Source: Mariniphaga sp041684965
GTDB lineage: Bacteria > Bacteroidota > Bacteroidia > Bacteroidales > Prolixibacteraceae
Assembly: GCA_041684965.1 (NCBI GenBank)
Contig: JAWLGR010000001.1
Coordinates: 418,779 to 482,778, forward strand
Length of the DNA: 64,000 nt
Direction of reading: 5' to 3'
The position numbers and the translations under genes were made by a program. Shown here in pieces: positions 62,077-64,000 of this stretch (position 1 is its first letter; every line of letters starts with the position of its first letter). Below the pieces are notes generated by a model. The model ran no database searches and was not told where the DNA came from. It saw nothing but the letters and a program-made list of their open reading frames with translations.

Positions 62077-62160
62077 TGAGCTGGTGGCTTTAAGTCCACC
62101 TGCTCAGTTCAATACATTTTGATAAAAATTCAGCAGCTGAACTTTAGTCAGCAGCTGAAG
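62077..62160. repeat. Hairpin plus CAGCAGCTGAA direct repeats
   Basis: TGAGCTGGTGG (62077-62087) pairs with CCACCTGCTCA (62096-62106), one T-T mismatch, loop 8 nt. CAGCAGCTGAA then occurs at 62131-62141 and 62149-62159, each containing the palindrome CAGCTG. The cluster follows the DUF1593 gene by about 120 bp and may hold its transcript end. Confidence 0.5.
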
Positions 62161-62421
62161 TTCCCTCCCTTGAGCGGGTAACTATGGAATGTAAGTGAAA
62201 TAGTTGTAAGAATTCATTTGTCCAACCTTTAAATATCTTCGGCTGATAACAGGTTGACTTTCATCATTGGCCAAAAATTCAGCAATCAACAGATAACCAC
62301 CTGGTTCTTTTGGAATATCAAGTTTAATGGGAAAGTCTTTGTGCGATAATAGTATTGCTTATAAACGAAAAAAAAGGAATGAATTAAAACCTCATGATAC
62401 TCATGTTTGTAAAGAACATTA

Positions 62422-62492
62422 ACCACCAAAACACTATATAACATCAAAATTAAGAGAATTATTGGGATTTGTGAATTTAGTGTTTTGGTGGT
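62422..62492. repeat. 15-bp inverted repeat around a 41-bp loop
   Basis: ACCACCAAAACACTA (62422-62436) and its exact complement TAGTGTTTTGGTGGT (62478-62492) face each other across 41 bp. The pair lies just beyond the 3' end of the lyase-like gene at 62560. Related ACCACCAAxxCACAAA copies appear on the other side of that gene at 63737-63760 and 63854-63910. Confidence 0.65.
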
Positions 62493-62559
62493 AAAAAAAT
62501 GAAGATTTACCCACTAAAACAACATATTCAACATAAACAATAAAAACCACAAAAACTCC

Positions 62560-63552
62560 TCACTTAACAACAGCTCCCTTTTCATCATACATCGGGCCTA
62601 TGTATTCAGTTGCAACAACCACGTTGTCGAAATAAACGCTGTTTTCATCATGAGTGGCCTTTTTCTTTTCCATGTGCTCTTTGCTGATGTACCAGCGCAG
62701 GATGATGTGGTCGATTTTAACCTCTTCGGATGTTCGCCAGTTGAATCCTTCAAAGGGCTGAGGATTGTCTCCGCCAATAATAAACCGGTCACCTCTCCAG
62801 TATCCTGATGGCTGGCCGGTTTTCCAGTGCCCGATTTTTTCCCCGTTTATCCAGAATGCCTGTTCCCCGTCGTATTTTCCGGGTGTGTTTGCCTTCAGCA
62901 TGGCTTCCACGCAAATCCATTCATCTTTTTTGAAAGGCGTCTGTCCCGGTACCCGGAATGCATTGCCGTAATACGGGGTTGGACGACCGTCGGGTTTGCC
63001 TTCCCTGCTTTGCCAGCTGTTCATCTCGTGCCAGTAAGTATAAAAATACCAGGTCTGTTCATTGGTGGGTTCAATGCCTGTCCAGAATGCCTTGTCGCCG
63101 GGAGGCTTATTGCCTGCGTATGAGCGTAAGCCGCCGGGCATGGCATAAATCTTTGCAAAGTGATGGGGAATGATGGTGTTCTTATCGAATTTGGTATAAA
63201 AGCGCAGGTAGATTTGGTCCTGTCCCGGTTCTATTTTATACACCACGTCGCCTCCTGTATTTACTCCGCGTGTTGCAGTCGATTTCAGTACATGCTTTCC
63301 CGAAAAGGCAGAACCGGGATGGGAGATGACTTCACTTACCTTCCGGTTAAACGAGCTCCAGCCCTCAAGGCCGTTTTCAAATCCCGATGCAAATAGTACA
63401 GCCGGGTCCTTCTGTATGTTTTCATCGTACCGGTACCTTTGGGCAATTCCAGCTTCCGTTTCGTTGTTTACCTTTTTTGCAGCGGGTTTATTTTGAGCAG
63501 CTAATCCTAAAACTGTGAAGACAAATAAAAACAGGTAATAAATTTTTTTCAT
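62560..63552 (-). CDS. Secreted jelly-roll polysaccharide lyase-like protein, distant paralogue
   Basis: 330 aa from ATG 63552 (MKKIYYLFLFVFTVLGLAAQ is the signal); an in-frame ATG at 63588 would add 12 residues. It has the jelly-roll series of the 26-30 kb group: GIAQRYRYDENIQKDPAVLFASGFENG, QIYLRFYTKFDKNTIIPHHF, WYFYTYWHEMNSW, REGKPDGRPTPYYGN, EWICVEAMLKANTPG, EQAFWINGEKIGHW, FDNVVVATEYIGPMYDE. The end is slightly extended (EKGAVVK). It is isolated from the others by about 32 kb and flanked by repeats, so it may have been moved or copied separately. The catalytic residues are not assigned. Confidence 0.7.
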   Translation of the reverse strand: MKKIYYLFLFVFTVLGLAAQNKPAAKKVNNETEAGIAQRYRYDENIQKDPAVLFASGFENGLEGWSSFNRKVSEVISHPGSAFSGKHVLKSTATRGVNTGGDVVYKIEPGQDQIYLRFYTKFDKNTIIPHHFAKIYAMPGGLRSYAGNKPPGDKAFWTGIEPTNEQTWYFYTYWHEMNSWQSREGKPDGRPTPYYGNAFRVPGQTPFKKDEWICVEAMLKANTPGKYDGEQAFWINGEKIGHWKTGQPSGYWRGDRFIIGGDNPQPFEGFNWRTSEEVKIDHIILRWYISKEHMEKKKATHDENSVYFDNVVVATEYIGPMYDEKGAVVK

Positions 63553-64000
63553 AATAAGCTTTTCATAATTCTGTTTAACAATTCTCACTGCATTGAAACC
63601 TGGTAATAGTGTTCTCTGGTTTCATGCCACTGAACCTGTGATGGTAAAAATAAATAAATAATGCTTCGTAACTGAGGATTTTCAATGTTATTCCACTCAG
63701 ATGTTGTTTGATTGTGAGGTTTAATGTTCCTTTTTTACCACCAAATCACAAAAGCACAAAATCGCATCAATTGTTAATCTCTGTCATCCTTATAGTCATT
63801 GGTGAACGCTGACAGGTTTTACGGCTGTAGTAAACTTTTAGGTTCGTTTTTTTGCCACCAAGGCTCAAAGACACTAAGAATTCACTAAAGCCTTTGTGAA
63901 TCTTTGGTACGCCACGAAGCGTACGTTTATATAATAATTAAAAACCTGGTAATATGAAAGGATTACACAGACCAATTTGTCGTTCAGTCTGAAGCAGCTG
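63553..64000. other. 448-bp intergenic region to the window edge
   Basis: No gene can be supported. It holds two ACCACCAA-type repeat copies: 63737-63760 (ACCACCAAATCACAAAAGCA-type) and an imperfect inverted repeat at 63854-63910 (CCACCAAGGCTCAAAG facing CTTTGTGAATCTTTGGT). A short ATG-led frame near 63954 stops within 12 codons. Confidence 0.5.
63854..63910. repeat. Imperfect inverted repeat with ACCAAGG...CTTTGGT arms
   Basis: CCACCAAGGCTCAAAG (63855-63870) faces CTTTGTGAATCTTTGGT (63892-63908) with one 3-nt gap. It belongs to the same ACCACCAA-type family as the repeats at 62422 and 63737. Such ACCAAGGCACAAAG-type sequences are, to my recollection, interspersed in many Bacteroidota genomes. 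Confidence 0.5.

Larger units (their letters stand above)
61956..62559. other. 604-bp intergenic region with palindromes and ACCACCAAAACAC repeats
   Basis: No gene is seen. It includes the hairpin and direct repeats at 62077-62160 and the inverted repeat at 62422-62492 (own entries). Another copy of the ACC-CACTAAAACAACATATTCAACAT-like sequence is near 62510. The flanking genes converge here. Confidence 0.5.

Overview
The window looks like a chromosomal stretch from a Bacteroidota member, probably an environmental, polysaccharide-degrading Bacteroidales or Marinilabiliales-type organism; this placement is inference. The evidence is two type IX secretion (T9SS) C-terminal sorting domains with a YPNP-type start, many lipobox lipoproteins, an N-terminal surface-protein domain beginning MNYQ/MNYEAVI that is typical of Bacteroidota, a DUF5009-type acyltransferase, A-rich rather than GGAGG-type ribosome sites, and AT-rich DNA. 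I saw no rRNA, tRNA, CRISPR array, transposase, integrase or transcription regulator.

Layout. (1) 1-17958, all on the minus strand: a partial sialidase-like gene, a large BNR propeller lipoprotein, a beta-lactamase-family/DUF4185-like fusion, a CBM9-like protein, an FG-GAP-like propeller, an amidohydrolase, a PL14-like lyase, a T9SS glycosidase, an esterase, a cupin and a ceramidase-like hydrolase. (2) 18077-47244, all on the plus strand after a 118-bp divergent gap: two esterases, a deacetylase-like protein, a GATase-like/PKD protein, an aldo-keto reductase, a dense block of beta-helix and jelly-roll lyase-like proteins, a GH5 enzyme, a heparinase II/III-like lyase, two transglutaminase-like proteins, a GH20 hexosaminidase, a T9SS jelly-roll protein, an HGSNAT-like acetyltransferase and a UroD-like protein. 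(3) 48088-56124: a GT39-like membrane protein, a D-aminoacylase-like lipoprotein, and a biotin-dependent carboxyltransferase operon. (4) 56766-63552: a GH43/GH130-like propeller, an orphan subtilase-propeptide-like lipoprotein, a DUF5060/DUF4038 glycosidase, a DUF1593 protein and another jelly-roll lyase paralogue.

Taken together, regions 1, 2 and 4 look like a secreted depolymerisation system for a uronic-acid and/or amino-sugar-containing polysaccharide: lyases and glycosidases cut, esterases and a deacetylase remove decorations, GH20 and HGSNAT handle amino sugars. No SusC/SusD pair is present, so this is not a classical PUL within the window.

The most interesting observations are: (a) a combinatorial set of secreted enzymes built from a few exchangeable modules (adapter, beta-helix, jelly-roll lyase, PL14-like, GH5, Fn3-beta-helix), including a 603-bp adapter cassette duplicated almost unchanged in front of two unrelated C-terminal domains, with a fossil of the donor neighbourhood left beside the copy; and (b) two intergenic elements near 3.7 kb and 47.9 kb made of pentamers ATTCG then CGAAT repeated at an 11-bp pitch, inverted relative to each other and bracketing the 43-kb enzyme block.
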